Shown here one piece after another: positions 42,375 through 51,125 of a stretch of 51,194 nucleotides of DNA. The stretch is taken from assembly GCF_003612555.1 (NCBI RefSeq), contig NZ_RAZF01000019.1:1-51194 (forward strand), given 5' to 3'. The translations under genes and the position numbers were made by a program. The DNA is from Acutalibacter sp. 1XD8-33. GTDB taxonomy: Bacteria; Bacillota; Clostridia; Oscillospirales; Acutalibacteraceae. Position 1 is the stretch's first letter, and every line of letters starts with the position of its first letter. The notes beneath the pieces are model-generated. The model ran no database searches and was not told the DNA's origin. It worked only from the letters and a program-made list of their open reading frames with translations.

Positions 42375-43275
42375 CCTCTTTGAAACGGACGAGAGCCGTG
42401 CAGAAGCAAATCTAAGCAGGATAAGGGAAATACCCATTTCCGAGATTGACGAGTTCCCAGACCACCCATTCAAGGTTTTGATGAATGAGGATATGGAGCA
42501 GCTTGTGGAAAGTGTCAGTCGGAGCGGCGTAATGACCCCTGCGACAGTTCGGCAAAAAGAGGACGGACGGTACGAGCTTATCAGCGGTCACAGGCGGAAA
42601 AAGGCTTGTGAGCTTGCAGGTCTTGAAACGCTGAAATGTGAGGTTAAGGAGCTGACCCATGATGAAGCGATTATTGTCATGGTTGAGAGTAATCTCCAAC
42701 GCTCTGTTATTCTGCCGAGTGAAAAAGCCTTTGCTTATAAAATGCGGTTAGAAGCAATGAAAAGACAGGCAGGCAGACCCCCGAAAGAAAATGCGTCGCC
42801 ATTGGCGACTAATTTATCAAAGGGGCGTTCTGATGAAGAATTAGGCGAACTTGTTGGAGAAAGTAAAGACCAGATACGCCGATTTATCCGTTTAACCGAG
42901 CTTGTGCCCGAAATCCTGCAAATGGTAGATGAACGCCAGATTGCTTTCCGTCCTGCGGTGGAAATCTCCTATCTTTCCGAGGAACAGCAGTACACGCTTT
43001 TAGAAGCGATGGGCTACAACGATGCCACCCCCTCACTTGCACAGGCTATCAAAATGAAAAAGTTTATGCAGGAGGGAAAACTCACGGACGAGGTTATCCA
43101 GTCCATCATGCAGGAGGATAAGCCAAACCAGAAAGAGAAGCCTGCCTTTAAGGACGAGCGGATAACCAAGCTCATACCAAAATCCATCCCCAGAGGGCAG
43201 GAAACGGATTTTGTCGTAAAGGCGTTGGAGTTTTATAACCGACACTTACAAAGGCAGCGGGGGCAGGAAAGATAA
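42328..43275 (+). CDS. parB: ParB/Spo0J-like partition protein
   Basis: This 315-residue protein has the ParB N-terminal nuclease-like domain (IPISEIDEFPDHPFKV, then LISGHRRKKACELAG with the GHRR box, and MVESNLQR), followed by a helix-turn-helix region (ELGELVGESKDQIRRFIRLTEL). Translation most likely starts at TTG 42328, placed 9 nt after AAAGGAGG inside parA; the upstream ATG at 42298 has no site. It should bind a parS-like site and recruit ParA. No parS was identified. Confidence 0.9.
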   Translation: MARNKRTEIELTAYDDLFETDESRAEANLSRIREIPISEIDEFPDHPFKVLMNEDMEQLVESVSRSGVMTPATVRQKEDGRYELISGHRRKKACELAGLETLKCEVKELTHDEAIIVMVESNLQRSVILPSEKAFAYKMRLEAMKRQAGRPPKENASPLATNLSKGRSDEELGELVGESKDQIRRFIRLTELVPEILQMVDERQIAFRPAVEISYLSEEQQYTLLEAMGYNDATPSLAQAIKMKKFMQEGKLTDEVIQSIMQEDKPNQKEKPAFKDERITKLIPKSIPRGQETDFVVKALEFYNRHLQRQRGQER

Positions 43276-43392
43276 CCGCACACTTGGGGAGAAGTCTGCC
43301 CTTTGGGGGACAGCAAATTTTTTTCTCTTTCCCCCTCTCCACACCTCACCCCCTAGATACTGCCAGTAACTATCCGAGAAAAGAATTATTAA

Positions 43393-43419
43393 AGGCTGTC
43401 CACACGGGCGGTTTTTTTC
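43393..43419 (+). terminator. Possible terminator between parB and the adhesin gene
   Basis: AGGCTGTCC / GGGCGGTTT can pair through several G-U pairs around ACAC and is followed by TTTTTTT. The stem is weak. Confidence 0.4.
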
Positions 43420-43464
43420 TGCCAGAAAGTCAACTATCAACATGAGAACGAACAGGAGGTAACG

Positions 43465-46400
43465 ATGAAGATTCGTAAATTATTCAAAAGGGCTGCGGCG
43501 TTTGCCCTTGCTGCGGTCACGGCATTGTCCGCCGTCCCTGCCACAACAGCGTTTGCAGCGGGCGACATTGGGACGATTAGCTTTACCCACACCTACGACG
43601 GTGCAGGGAACGCCATGAGGTATAATTCCAGTGCCAATATCGGCGGTCATACCGCAGGAGGGACAGGCGAATACAAATACCGTATGTATGTGGACGGGGA
43701 AACGGCGTTCTGCCTTCAGCCAGGAGTGCCGCTGAAAACGGGGAACACATTGGCAAAGGCTTCTTCCAACGCTTGGAACGCCCTCTCCGCAGAACAGAGA
43801 AAGGCGGTGGGGCTTGCCCTGCTCTATGGGTATCAGGGGAACAGCGGGAATCTGTCTGGGAGCGATGACGAGAAGTGGCTTGCCACCCAGACCCTTGTGT
43901 GGGAGTTCGTCACGGGATGCCGCAACGCCACAAGCCCGTACAGCCAGACAAGCACGACCGTTTACAGCCTGCACTTTGGCTCTAATTATGAGAACAGCGG
44001 GGCGGTGGCGGCTTACGACCAGATTGTGTCGCTGATGACAAGGCACAGTACAATTCCGAGCTTCATGTCGGCAGGGAAGAAAGACATTACAAAGGAGCTT
44101 GCCTATAAGGACGGGAAGTACAGCTTAACGCTGACGGATAAGAACAATTCCCTTTCCGAGTATTCCTTTACCAGTTCCGACAGCAACGTGAAAGTGTCCA
44201 AGTCTGGGAACAAGCTCACTGTCACATCCAAGAAAGCCATTGACGGAAAAGCAAGGATTACTGCTACAAGGAACAACACGCCGACGGTCAGCAGCGGGGC
44301 GATGATGATTGCTTACGGCGACCCCAACTTGCAGGACGTCATTACGGGCGTGGAAAACGTGGATACCATGACGGCGTATATCAACGTGGAAACGCCGACA
44401 GGCACGGTCGCACTGAAAAAGACTTCCGAGGACGGCGTTGTTGCGGGGATTTCCTTTACCATCAAGGGCGACGGGTTCAATAAGACCGTAAAAACAGATA
44501 AAGACGGAAACATCACGGTGGAGGGGTTATTCCCTGGCACTTATACCGTCACTGAACAGTCCATTGACCGTTATGAGCCGCAGAAAACCCAGACAGTGAC
44601 AATCATTGGCGGAAAGACTTCTACAGTCACGTTCAGCAACACTTTGAAGCGTGGAAGCCTTGAGGTTGTGAAAACATCCGAGGATAATCTGGTGGAGGGC
44701 GTGAAGTTCCACCTTTACGGCACTTCTTTAAGCGGATTGGCAGTTGATGAATATGCCATAACCGATAAGAATGGATTGGCAAAGTTTGAGAACGTCCTTA
44801 TCAGCGGCAGCACGCCTTATACCCTTGAGGAAGTGGACACGGCAGTCCGCTACGTCGTGCCTGCATCCCAGACAGCCTCGATTGAGTGGAAAAAGGTTAC
44901 AAACCGCAGCTTCCACAACATTTTGAAGAAGTTCAATGTTACGGTATTAAAGACCGACGTGGAAACAGGAAAGAAGCCGCAGGGCGACGCTTCCCTTGCA
45001 GGTGCGGTTTATGGCATCTATAAGGGCGAGGAGCTTGTGGACACCTACACCACCGACGAAAACGGTCAGTTCACAACGAAATATTATATCTGCGGGAACG
45101 ATTGGAGCGTCCGTGAGATTACCCCGTCCGAGGGCTATCTTTTAGATACTACAATCCATCATGTAGGGGCAGAGCCAGAGCTTTACACCGTGGAATATAA
45201 TTCCGCAAAGAATGATGTGAATGAGCAGGTCATCAAAGGCAATATTGCCATCATCAAGCACACCGACAACGGCGAAACCCAGATTGAAACGCCAGAGGAG
45301 GGGGCTGTCTTTGAAGTGTATTTAAAATCCGCAGGCGGCTTCGATGCGGCGGAGGAAACCGAGCGTGACACATTGATATGTGACGAGAACGGCTTTGCCC
45401 AGACAAAGGATATGCCGTATGGCATTTATACTGTGCATCAGACTTCTGGATGGGACGGGCGTGAGCTGATGAAAGATTTTGACGTGTTCATCTGCAAAGA
45501 CAGCCAGACTTACCGCTACCTTATCAACAACGCCAATTTTGAGAGCTATATCAAAATCGTTAAGAAAGACGTGGAAACAGGCAAGGTTATCCCCTATGCG
45601 GGCGCAGGCTTCCAGATTTACGACCCGAACGGGGAGCTTGTGACGATGACGTTCACTTATCCCGAAGTGACAAAGATTGACACGTTCTATACTACCGCAG
45701 ACGGAGAGCTTATTACGCCGCAGACTCTGGAATACGGCAAGGGATATTCTCTTGTTGAGGTGCAAGCCCCATACGGCTATGTCCTCGACTCCGAGCCAGT
45801 TTATTTTGACGTGGAGCAGGAAAATTCCGAGGAAGAAAGCGGCATCACCATTGTCAAGGTGGAACGCTCCAACGTGGCACAGAAAGGGAAAATCACGGTA
45901 GGAAAATCTGGGGAGATATTCAGCAGGGTATCAGGAAACAAGGGGCTGTACCAGCCGATTTTTGCCGTGGATAATTTGGAGGGTGCGGTCTATGAGATTA
46001 CCGCAGCCGAGGACATTATTACGACAGACGGAACGGTAAGAGCCGAGAAAGGCGAGGTTGTAGATACGCTCACTACGGGCGAGGACGGCACAGCGGAAAG
46101 CAGGGAACTTTATCTCGGAAAGTACGAGGTAAGGGAAGTGACCGCCCCGTATGGTATGGTGTTAAGTGAGGAAATCCATGCCGTGGAGCTTGTGTATGCG
46201 GGACAGGAAATTGAAGTGACAGAAGCAGGCACGGATTTTTACAACGAGCGTCAGCGTGTGGAAATCGACGTAATCAAGAGCCTTGAAGTGGACGAAGCAT
46301 ACGGCGTGGGCAATAACGGCGAAATCAAAGACGTTACGTTCGGTCTGTATGCCACCGAGGAACTGACCGCCGCAGACGGCACAACAATTCCTGCGGACGG

Positions 46401-47613
46401 ATTGATAGAAGTCATCTTCCTTGACGAGAACGGTCACGGAAAAGCTATCAGCGACCTGCCGATGGGCAGCTATTATGTGCAGGAAATCAGCACAAACGCC
46501 GCCTACCTTGTCAGCGACGAGAAATACCCTGTTGACTTTGAGTACGCAGGGCAGGAAACAGCCGTTGTGAACATCACGGCAAATGAGGGTGAAGCCATTG
46601 AAAACGAACTGATTTACGGCTCTGTCAGCGGCAAAAAGTCCAACGAGGACGGCGAAGATTTAGGCGGTGCGTTAATCGGCATCTTCCAGACGGGGACAAC
46701 GGAATATACAAAGGAAACTGCGATTGCGACTGCCACATCGGAAGATGACGGCAGTTTTTCTTTTGAGGAAGTTCCGTATGGCACATGGGTAATCCGTGAA
46801 ATCGAAAGCCCGAAAGGATATGTACTCTCCGAGGAAGAAATCAGTGTGACAATCGGCGAGGTTGATGAGGTTGTGGAGATTGAACTTGTAAACTATTTCA
46901 TCAAAGGCAATATCGCTCTGACGAAAGTAGACAAGGACTATCCAGACAACAAGCTCACGGGTGCGGTATTCGAGGTTTACTCTGATACAAACGAGGATGG
47001 AAAACTGGACAAGAAAGACGAGCTGCTCGGCGAGATGGGCGAGGTAGAAAAAGGCGTGTACCAGATGAACGACCTCAGATACGGCAAATACCTTGTCCGT
47101 GAGAAAACCGCCCCGACAGGCTTCGTTCTGGACGAGAATGTTTATCCCGTATCCATTGAGGAAAACGGCAAGACCTACAACGTGGAGAACGAAGCGGGCA
47201 AAGGCTTCTTAAATGAAGCACAGAAAGGCTCATTAAAAATCGTCAAGACTTCCTCTGACGGCAAGGTGGAGGGCTTCTCTTTCCGTGTCATCGGCAAAGA
47301 TTACGACCAGACCTTTACCACTGATAAGAACGGCGAAATCGTCATTGACGGCTTGCGTATCGGCGAATACACCATTTCCGAGGTCAGCGACAAGGCATCC
47401 TCTGGCTATATCCTGCCTGCCGACCAGAAAGTGACAATCAAAACAGACGAAACGGCAACCGTAACCATGCACAACGAGCTGCGTGACACACCGAAAACAG
47501 GCGACGACTTTAATCTCGGCTTGTGGGTGAGCCTTGCGGCTGCATTTACAATCGGTGCAGGAATCTTTGGATTTGTCGGTTATAAGAGCGGAAGAAAGAA
47601 AAAGGAGGATTAA
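43465..47613 (+). CDS. LPXTG-like cell-wall adhesin with thioester domain and about ten CnaB/SpaA repeats
   Basis: This 1382-residue surface protein has a signal peptide (residues 1-~32, cut after FAA). An N-terminal thioester domain follows, with Cys83 in AFCLQPG and Gln142 in LATQTLVW as the predicted internal thioester for covalent attachment to a target. About ten SpaA/CnaB-type domains follow (from ~310 to ~1335), each opening with a K-containing strand (such as LKKTSED, VVKTSED, IVKTSSD) and closing with an E-box (YTVTE, YTISE). The sorting signal is TPKTGD (Thr1342) with a hydrophobic segment and RKKKED tail. CnaB domains usually carry Lys-Asn isopeptide bonds. It is likely used for mating or host contact. 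Confidence 0.92.
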   Translation: MKIRKLFKRAAAFALAAVTALSAVPATTAFAAGDIGTISFTHTYDGAGNAMRYNSSANIGGHTAGGTGEYKYRMYVDGETAFCLQPGVPLKTGNTLAKASSNAWNALSAEQRKAVGLALLYGYQGNSGNLSGSDDEKWLATQTLVWEFVTGCRNATSPYSQTSTTVYSLHFGSNYENSGAVAAYDQIVSLMTRHSTIPSFMSAGKKDITKELAYKDGKYSLTLTDKNNSLSEYSFTSSDSNVKVSKSGNKLTVTSKKAIDGKARITATRNNTPTVSSGAMMIAYGDPNLQDVITGVENVDTMTAYINVETPTGTVALKKTSEDGVVAGISFTIKGDGFNKTVKTDKDGNITVEGLFPGTYTVTEQSIDRYEPQKTQTVTIIGGKTSTVTFSNTLKRGSLEVVKTSEDNLVEGVKFHLYGTSLSGLAVDEYAITDKNGLAKFENVLISGSTPYTLEEVDTAVRYVVPASQTASIEWKKVTNRSFHNILKKFNVTVLKTDVETGKKPQGDASLAGAVYGIYKGEELVDTYTTDENGQFTTKYYICGNDWSVREITPSEGYLLDTTIHHVGAEPELYTVEYNSAKNDVNEQVIKGNIAIIKHTDNGETQIETPEEGAVFEVYLKSAGGFDAAEETERDTLICDENGFAQTKDMPYGIYTVHQTSGWDGRELMKDFDVFICKDSQTYRYLINNANFESYIKIVKKDVETGKVIPYAGAGFQIYDPNGELVTMTFTYPEVTKIDTFYTTADGELITPQTLEYGKGYSLVEVQAPYGYVLDSEPVYFDVEQENSEEESGITIVKVERSNVAQKGKITVGKSGEIFSRVSGNKGLYQPIFAVDNLEGAVYEITAAEDIITTDGTVRAEKGEVVDTLTTGEDGTAESRELYLGKYEVREVTAPYGMVLSEEIHAVELVYAGQEIEVTEAGTDFYNERQRVEIDVIKSLEVDEAYGVGNNGEIKDVTFGLYATEELTAADGTTIPADGLIEVIFLDENGHGKAISDLPMGSYYVQEISTNAAYLVSDEKYPVDFEYAGQETAVVNITANEGEAIENELIYGSVSGKKSNEDGEDLGGALIGIFQTGTTEYTKETAIATATSEDDGSFSFEEVPYGTWVIREIESPKGYVLSEEEISVTIGEVDEVVEIELVNYFIKGNIALTKVDKDYPDNKLTGAVFEVYSDTNEDGKLDKKDELLGEMGEVEKGVYQMNDLRYGKYLVREKTAPTGFVLDENVYPVSIEENGKTYNVENEAGKGFLNEAQKGSLKIVKTSSDGKVEGFSFRVIGKDYDQTFTTDKNGEIVIDGLRIGEYTISEVSDKASSGYILPADQKVTIKTDETATVTMHNELRDTPKTGDDFNLGLWVSLAAAFTIGAGIFGFVGYKSGRKKKED

Positions 47614-47618
47614 ACAGG

Positions 47619-47705
47619 ATGAGAGAAAAAACCATTATTGCTATTGTGCTTGTGGCATTTATCGGCGGTGCGGCTGCGTGGCTGCATTTCCGCAGGAAGA
47701 AATAA
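47619..47705 (+). CDS. 28-residue single-span membrane peptide
   Basis: MREKTIIAIVLVAFIGGAAA followed by WLHFRRKK is one transmembrane helix with a basic end. AAAGGAGG lies ~12 nt upstream, overlapping the end of the adhesin gene, and the coding stretch starts 5 bp after its stop. The form suggests a small membrane accessory; I know no function. Confidence 0.6.
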   Translation: MREKTIIAIVLVAFIGGAAAWLHFRRKK

Positions 47706-47722
47706 ATTAGGAGGTTTTTGAT

Positions 47723-47821
47723 ATGGGATTGGGGCGGTTCAGAATGACCGCCCTCTTTCCATTTATAGAGGGTGTTTGTGCGAAGAAACACACAGAACGG
47801 AGGAATTTATGGACAGTCTGA
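47723..47821 (+). CDS. Possible 32-residue leader or small protein
   Basis: TAGGAGG lies 9 nt before ATG. The frame (MGLGRFRMTALFPF...) ends at 47821, overlapping the start of the next gene by 13 bp, so its translation could be coupled to it. It also contains a GGGCGGTTC/GACCGCCC pair near 47731. No family is known; it may be a leader or chance. Confidence 0.3.
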   Translation: MGLGRFRMTALFPFIEGVCAKKHTERRNLWTV

Positions 47822-48114
47822 AAACCATTGAGGGCAAAGTCAGAGCCGTCTTGCAAGAGAATGAGGACGCTAGAAATGACGACATGGTGCTGTACCTTGC
47901 CCTCTGCAACCTTTATCTGAAAGATGCGGGAGCTATGCCGCTTGCCCGAATACTTTTGAACCATAAGGAGCTTGGATTGCCGAGCTTTGAGAGCGTGGGC
48001 AGGACACGCCGCAAGTTGCAGGAGAAATGCCCAGAGCTTTTAGGGAGTGTACGGATGCAGAAAATCAGAGCCAAAGGCGAAAAGGCATACCGTAGATATG
48101 CGAAAGAATCGTGA
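47809..48114 (+). CDS. ICE protein of unknown function (101 aa)
   Basis: It starts MDSLKTIEGKVRAVLQENED after CGGAGG. The protein is basic and helical, with LGLPSFESVGRTRRKLQEKCPELLG in its second half, which could bind DNA. I recall similar proteins in ICEs and prophages of Firmicutes without an assigned role. An in-frame ATG-less extension to 47776 is rejected for lack of a site. Confidence 0.75.
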   Translation: MDSLKTIEGKVRAVLQENEDARNDDMVLYLALCNLYLKDAGAMPLARILLNHKELGLPSFESVGRTRRKLQEKCPELLGSVRMQKIRAKGEKAYRRYAKES

Positions 48115-48122
48115 GGTGAAAG

Positions 48123-48443
48123 ATGCAGGATAAGTCTTTTGAATACGGAGGGCATCATTTTATCCCAGAGCGGCAGTTCACAAAGCGGGAAGATGATTTT
48201 TTCAAGATTACACGCAGATTAAAGACGGACAGGGAACTTGGCTTTTTCGCCGCTGACTATTACGGCAGGGGAAGCCAGAAATTCCCTTATTCTTATGATG
48301 ATTTTTATGCTGCATCCACGGATAAGAAATGCGATATTTTCCGCTGCGTGGAGAACGGCAGGCTGTATGTCCCCTGCCAGTATGAATTGCAGCAATATAT
48401 GGACGGGAAACAAAAAGAGAGGAGGAACGCCTATGAACGGTGA
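48123..48443 (+). CDS. ICE protein of unknown function (106 aa)
   Basis: It begins MQDKSFEYGGHHFIPERQF and contains GFFAADYYGRGSQKFPYSYDD. It has no signal or membrane segment. GAGGTGAAAG lies upstream, 8 bp after the previous gene. It overlaps the next gene by 11 bp. Similar small proteins are common in conjugative elements of this kind; the role is unknown. Confidence 0.75.
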   Translation: MQDKSFEYGGHHFIPERQFTKREDDFFKITRRLKTDRELGFFAADYYGRGSQKFPYSYDDFYAASTDKKCDIFRCVENGRLYVPCQYELQQYMDGKQKERRNAYER

Positions 48444-48708
48444 AACACGCTCCAATCAGGGCTATGAAATCATAGAGAGCTGCACTATCGGGAACACGGA
48501 GCTTGTCATCGGGCATCACCCGAAAGCCCCGAACCCTTATGTATGCTGGTACTGTAAGGGCGGCGACAACTATTACTGGGGCTGCTACTGCAATACCCTT
48601 GAAGCCGCAAGAGAGAAGCTGAACGAACGCTACCAGTCAGAGTGCCAGATGCCGTACAATCAACAGTCCGATAAAAAGGCGAAGCGGCACGATGGGCGTG
48701 AGCGGTAG
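48433..48708 (+). CDS. ICE protein of unknown function (91 aa), related to the N-terminus of the 48852 product
   Basis: The start ATG is 8 nt after GAGGAGG, inside the end of the previous gene. The segment YEIIESCTIGNTELVIG...PYVCWYC resembles YEVTQSIHIGKKEVVFG...PFLVCDC of the protein encoded at 48852, so the two appear to be paralogues. The Cys-rich middle (CWYCKGG, GCYC) could bind a metal. The tail is Lys/Arg-rich. Confidence 0.7.
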   Translation: MNGETRSNQGYEIIESCTIGNTELVIGHHPKAPNPYVCWYCKGGDNYYWGCYCNTLEAAREKLNERYQSECQMPYNQQSDKKAKRHDGRER

Positions 48709-48709
48709 C

Positions 48710-48862
48710 ATGAGCGGTGAGAATAAAAAGTATGACTGTACGACCTGCCCTTATCCCCGATATAAGGACAGCCGTACTATCTTCTGCGATGTCTGCATCC
48801 AAAAGATTTTAGACTGGCAGAGGGAGAAAAAGCAGGGAAAGGAGAAGCCCGATGAAGAATGA
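48710..48862 (+). CDS. Small putative zinc-ribbon protein (50 aa)
   Basis: The sequence holds CTTC at residues 10-13 and CDVC at 26-29, a two-pair Cys arrangement typical of a zinc ribbon, followed by a basic helix (ILDWQREKKQGKEK). The ATG is 2 bp after the previous stop and the gene overlaps the next by 11 bp, so it is translationally coupled; it has no strong ribosome site of its own. Confidence 0.65.
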   Translation: MSGENKKYDCTTCPYPRYKDSRTIFCDVCIQKILDWQREKKQGKEKPDEE

Positions 48863-49457
48863 AGAAAAACGGATGATTAGCTCTTATGAGGTCACACAGA
48901 GCATCCACATCGGAAAAAAGGAAGTGGTGTTCGGCATAGATGAAAAAGAAAAATATCCTTTTTTAGTCTGCGACTGCACTTATGACAATCCCCTGTCCGC
49001 AGAGTGGGTAACAGATGCGGTCGGCTCCGATGACTATCTGGAAGCCATGCAGATTTATACCGACAGGGTGCAGGAGCAGATAGGGCTTGTGAGAGCCGAG
49101 CAGGAACAGTTCAAATTTGATATGACCCCCTTTACCATTTCTGACTGTTTCCCCGATGACAGGGATAAAAATATTGTGGGAAAAGTGGTCGTTATCAATG
49201 CCGAAGTCAACCGCTATGAGTACCGGCATTCCGCTTATCAGCTTGTATTGGTGGATGGCGGACATGGTGCAAGGGGCGGCAGGGGGCAGGCAGTGTTTGG
49301 GACTTCCCTTGCAGACGGCAAGCACGCCCGATGGGAAAGGTACGATGTGCTTGGTGAAATCAAGCCAGAAAAAATGCCCGATTGGGCAAAAGAAGCCCTT
49401 GCAAAAATCAAGGAACAGGAAAAAACGAAGAAATCAAAGAGCAGGGAGGAACGCTGA
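48852..49457 (+). CDS. ICE protein of unknown function (201 aa)
   Basis: The first ~75 residues are related to the protein at 48433 (YEV...I.IGKKEVVFG). The rest has a long mixed region with VVVINAEVNRYEYRHSAYQLVLVDGGHGARGGRG and a Lys-rich end. It is soluble. The ATG lies after GGAGAAG within the previous gene; the stop overlaps the next start (TGATG). Confidence 0.75.
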   Translation: MKNEEKRMISSYEVTQSIHIGKKEVVFGIDEKEKYPFLVCDCTYDNPLSAEWVTDAVGSDDYLEAMQIYTDRVQEQIGLVRAEQEQFKFDMTPFTISDCFPDDRDKNIVGKVVVINAEVNRYEYRHSAYQLVLVDGGHGARGGRGQAVFGTSLADGKHARWERYDVLGEIKPEKMPDWAKEALAKIKEQEKTKKSKSREER

Positions 49458-50155
49458 TGGAGATACGGGCTTTGACACAGCCCGAACAGAAATACACCTA
49501 TGCCCAGAGTATGCAGCTTGAGGGGCAGACGGGATGTATCGGTCATCTCCGTGGGGGCTTTGGCGGCTCTGGGAATGAGTTTCATACCGATTGGTCTGAT
49601 ACGAGGGAGCAATGGAAAACCGATGAATTTAAGGCGGAGCTTGACGATGTAATCAACGCCCTGCGTGAAGATAAGAGGCTTCTGCACAGCCGCCGTGATA
49701 TGTCGTCGGCTGCAAGGCAATCCCCCGATGCCGCCTTTATGGGGAATTACTGTACCGAGTACGGCTTCCGTGCGGACACCGACAAGCACGCTTTCCTGCT
49801 CCGCTGCAATCCGACAAAGGGCGACTACAATTTTTACTGCTACTGCTATGTGAAAGAATGGCTTGATAAGCATATATCCAGGGCGGAACAGGGAATCCGA
49901 TTTATTGATCCCCATTATAAAGAGCTGTTCCTCATCCCAGACGGCGGGAAAATCACCATCACTTATGATTGGGGAGAAAAGGCGGAAAAGACCTGCCGTT
50001 TCATTGACGAATACCATACCGAGGTGGGCAGCAACCTCTACCATATCTGCGAGTTTGCCGAGCGTATGGAAAGGAACGAACACAGTTATGAGCCAAAGCC
50101 GCAAGAGCCGCAAGCGGCACAGAAAGCCCTGAAGCACAAAGACCATGAACGATAG
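49457..50155 (+). CDS. ICE protein of unknown function (232 aa) with a C-terminal module shared with the 50371 product
   Basis: The start ATG overlaps the previous stop, with AGGGAGGAAC upstream. The N-terminal half contains GCIGHLRGGFGGSGNEFHT and a Cys/Tyr-rich stretch (YNFYCYCYVKEW). Residues ~150-212 (LFLIPDGGKITITY...CRFIDEYHTEV...EFAERMERNEHSYEP) align with almost the whole of the 74-residue protein at 50371. Related proteins occur in other ICEs; the function is unknown. Confidence 0.75.
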   Translation: MEIRALTQPEQKYTYAQSMQLEGQTGCIGHLRGGFGGSGNEFHTDWSDTREQWKTDEFKAELDDVINALREDKRLLHSRRDMSSAARQSPDAAFMGNYCTEYGFRADTDKHAFLLRCNPTKGDYNFYCYCYVKEWLDKHISRAEQGIRFIDPHYKELFLIPDGGKITITYDWGEKAEKTCRFIDEYHTEVGSNLYHICEFAERMERNEHSYEPKPQEPQAAQKALKHKDHER

Positions 50156-50167
50156 GAGGTTTTAGAT

Positions 50168-50374
50168 ATGGCAGTCAACCAGAAAGCCGTTAAGGTTTTA
50201 AATAAGATATTTGAAGCGGGCTTTACCGAGGAAAAAGCCATTGCCGCCATGACGATGGACGATATTTTATCTATGCAAGGCATTACGGTTGCGGACATCA
50301 CGCTCATCAACGAGCTGCAAAAGAGCATCAAAGGGAACAAGGTCATCTCCTTTCTGGTAGGTGGCACGGAATGA
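50168..50374 (+). CDS. ICE protein of unknown function (68 aa)
   Basis: MAVNQKAVKVLNKIFEAGFT begins a small, helical, soluble protein with AIAAMTMDDILSMQGITVAD, like a small helical DNA- or protein-binding domain. TAGGAGG is 10 nt upstream. It overlaps the next gene by 4 bp. Confidence 0.7.
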   Translation: MAVNQKAVKVLNKIFEAGFTEEKAIAAMTMDDILSMQGITVADITLINELQKSIKGNKVISFLVGGTE

Positions 50375-50595
50375 GCAGGGGACGGAAAATCTGCATGACG
50401 GACAGTGTAGGAAAGGCACTTTTCTCTGTCCCCGATGGCGGCATTATCCGTATGCTTTACGGGAACGGGGAGGATTATTTTGCCGTCTGCCGTTATCTGG
50501 ACGAAACCCATGCAGAGATTGACGGCGTAAAATACGCCGTTCGGGAGTTTGCACAGAGGATGGAACAAAACAGAATCAGCTATGCCCCTGCCTAA
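50371..50595 (+). CDS. ICE protein of unknown function (74 aa), stand-alone copy of a module
   Basis: Residues 16-74 (LFSVPDGGIIRMLYGNGED...CRYLDETHAEI...EFAQRMEQNRISYAP) match the C-terminal module of the protein at 49457. This appears to be a duplicated domain. It is coupled to the previous gene through ATGA. Confidence 0.7.
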   Translation: MSRGRKICMTDSVGKALFSVPDGGIIRMLYGNGEDYFAVCRYLDETHAEIDGVKYAVREFAQRMEQNRISYAPA

Positions 50596-50604
50596 AGGCG
50601 GGGC

Positions 50605-50670
50605 ATGGATAAGAGGAGGATTGATATTTTTATGGAATATGTTGTTTTATCGGGCGGTGGTAAGAAGTGA
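50605..50670 (+). CDS. Possible 21-residue peptide
   Basis: A short frame starts at ATG 50605 after AAAGGCGGGG and ends over the GTG start of the next gene. It may simply be read through for coupling; support is weak. Confidence 0.2.
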   Translation: MDKRRIDIFMEYVVLSGGGKK

Positions 50671-51125
50671 GTACCGAGCTTATCAACCGTATCACAGTAA
50701 AGAAAGACGGCGTTTACCTGTCCTCTCACAGCTCGAATGACACCTCTCCGTATCATTCGTGGAGGTGTAGGGGCTTGTCGGAAATCTATGCCGCCGAGGG
50801 GCAGAAAGGGCTTGACCGTGAGGTTATCCGTATGCTCTATGAGTATGCCGAGCTGCGTGGCTCGCATAAGAGCCTTGAACGCTACCGATACGCAAAGGAC
50901 GCCCCTGCCGCCCGTGCCATCTATCAGAAATATATGGATAAAATAGACGATTGTTATGGGCAGATGGACGAAGCTGACCAGAAAAGCGTCTGGTACAAGC
51001 CCACGGAAAAGGCAAAGGAATACCGAGCCTATGAGCGTGAGATGCGGGAAAAGATGTATTCTGAAATCGCTGAACGGTGCGGGGAATACGACAGGAAGCA
51101 GAAAAACAAAGATTTGGAACGATAA
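50667..51125 (+). CDS. ICE protein of unknown function (152 aa)
   Basis: GTG start, beginning VSTELINRITVKKDGVYLSS. The sequence is charged and helical with LDREVIRMLYEYAELRGSHKSLERYRYA and a C-terminal K/R/E-rich region. I recall this family as common in Firmicutes ICEs, without known function. The bases after it (51126-51194) hold no feature I can name. Confidence 0.75.
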   Translation: MSTELINRITVKKDGVYLSSHSSNDTSPYHSWRCRGLSEIYAAEGQKGLDREVIRMLYEYAELRGSHKSLERYRYAKDAPAARAIYQKYMDKIDDCYGQMDEADQKSVWYKPTEKAKEYRAYEREMREKMYSEIAERCGEYDRKQKNKDLER

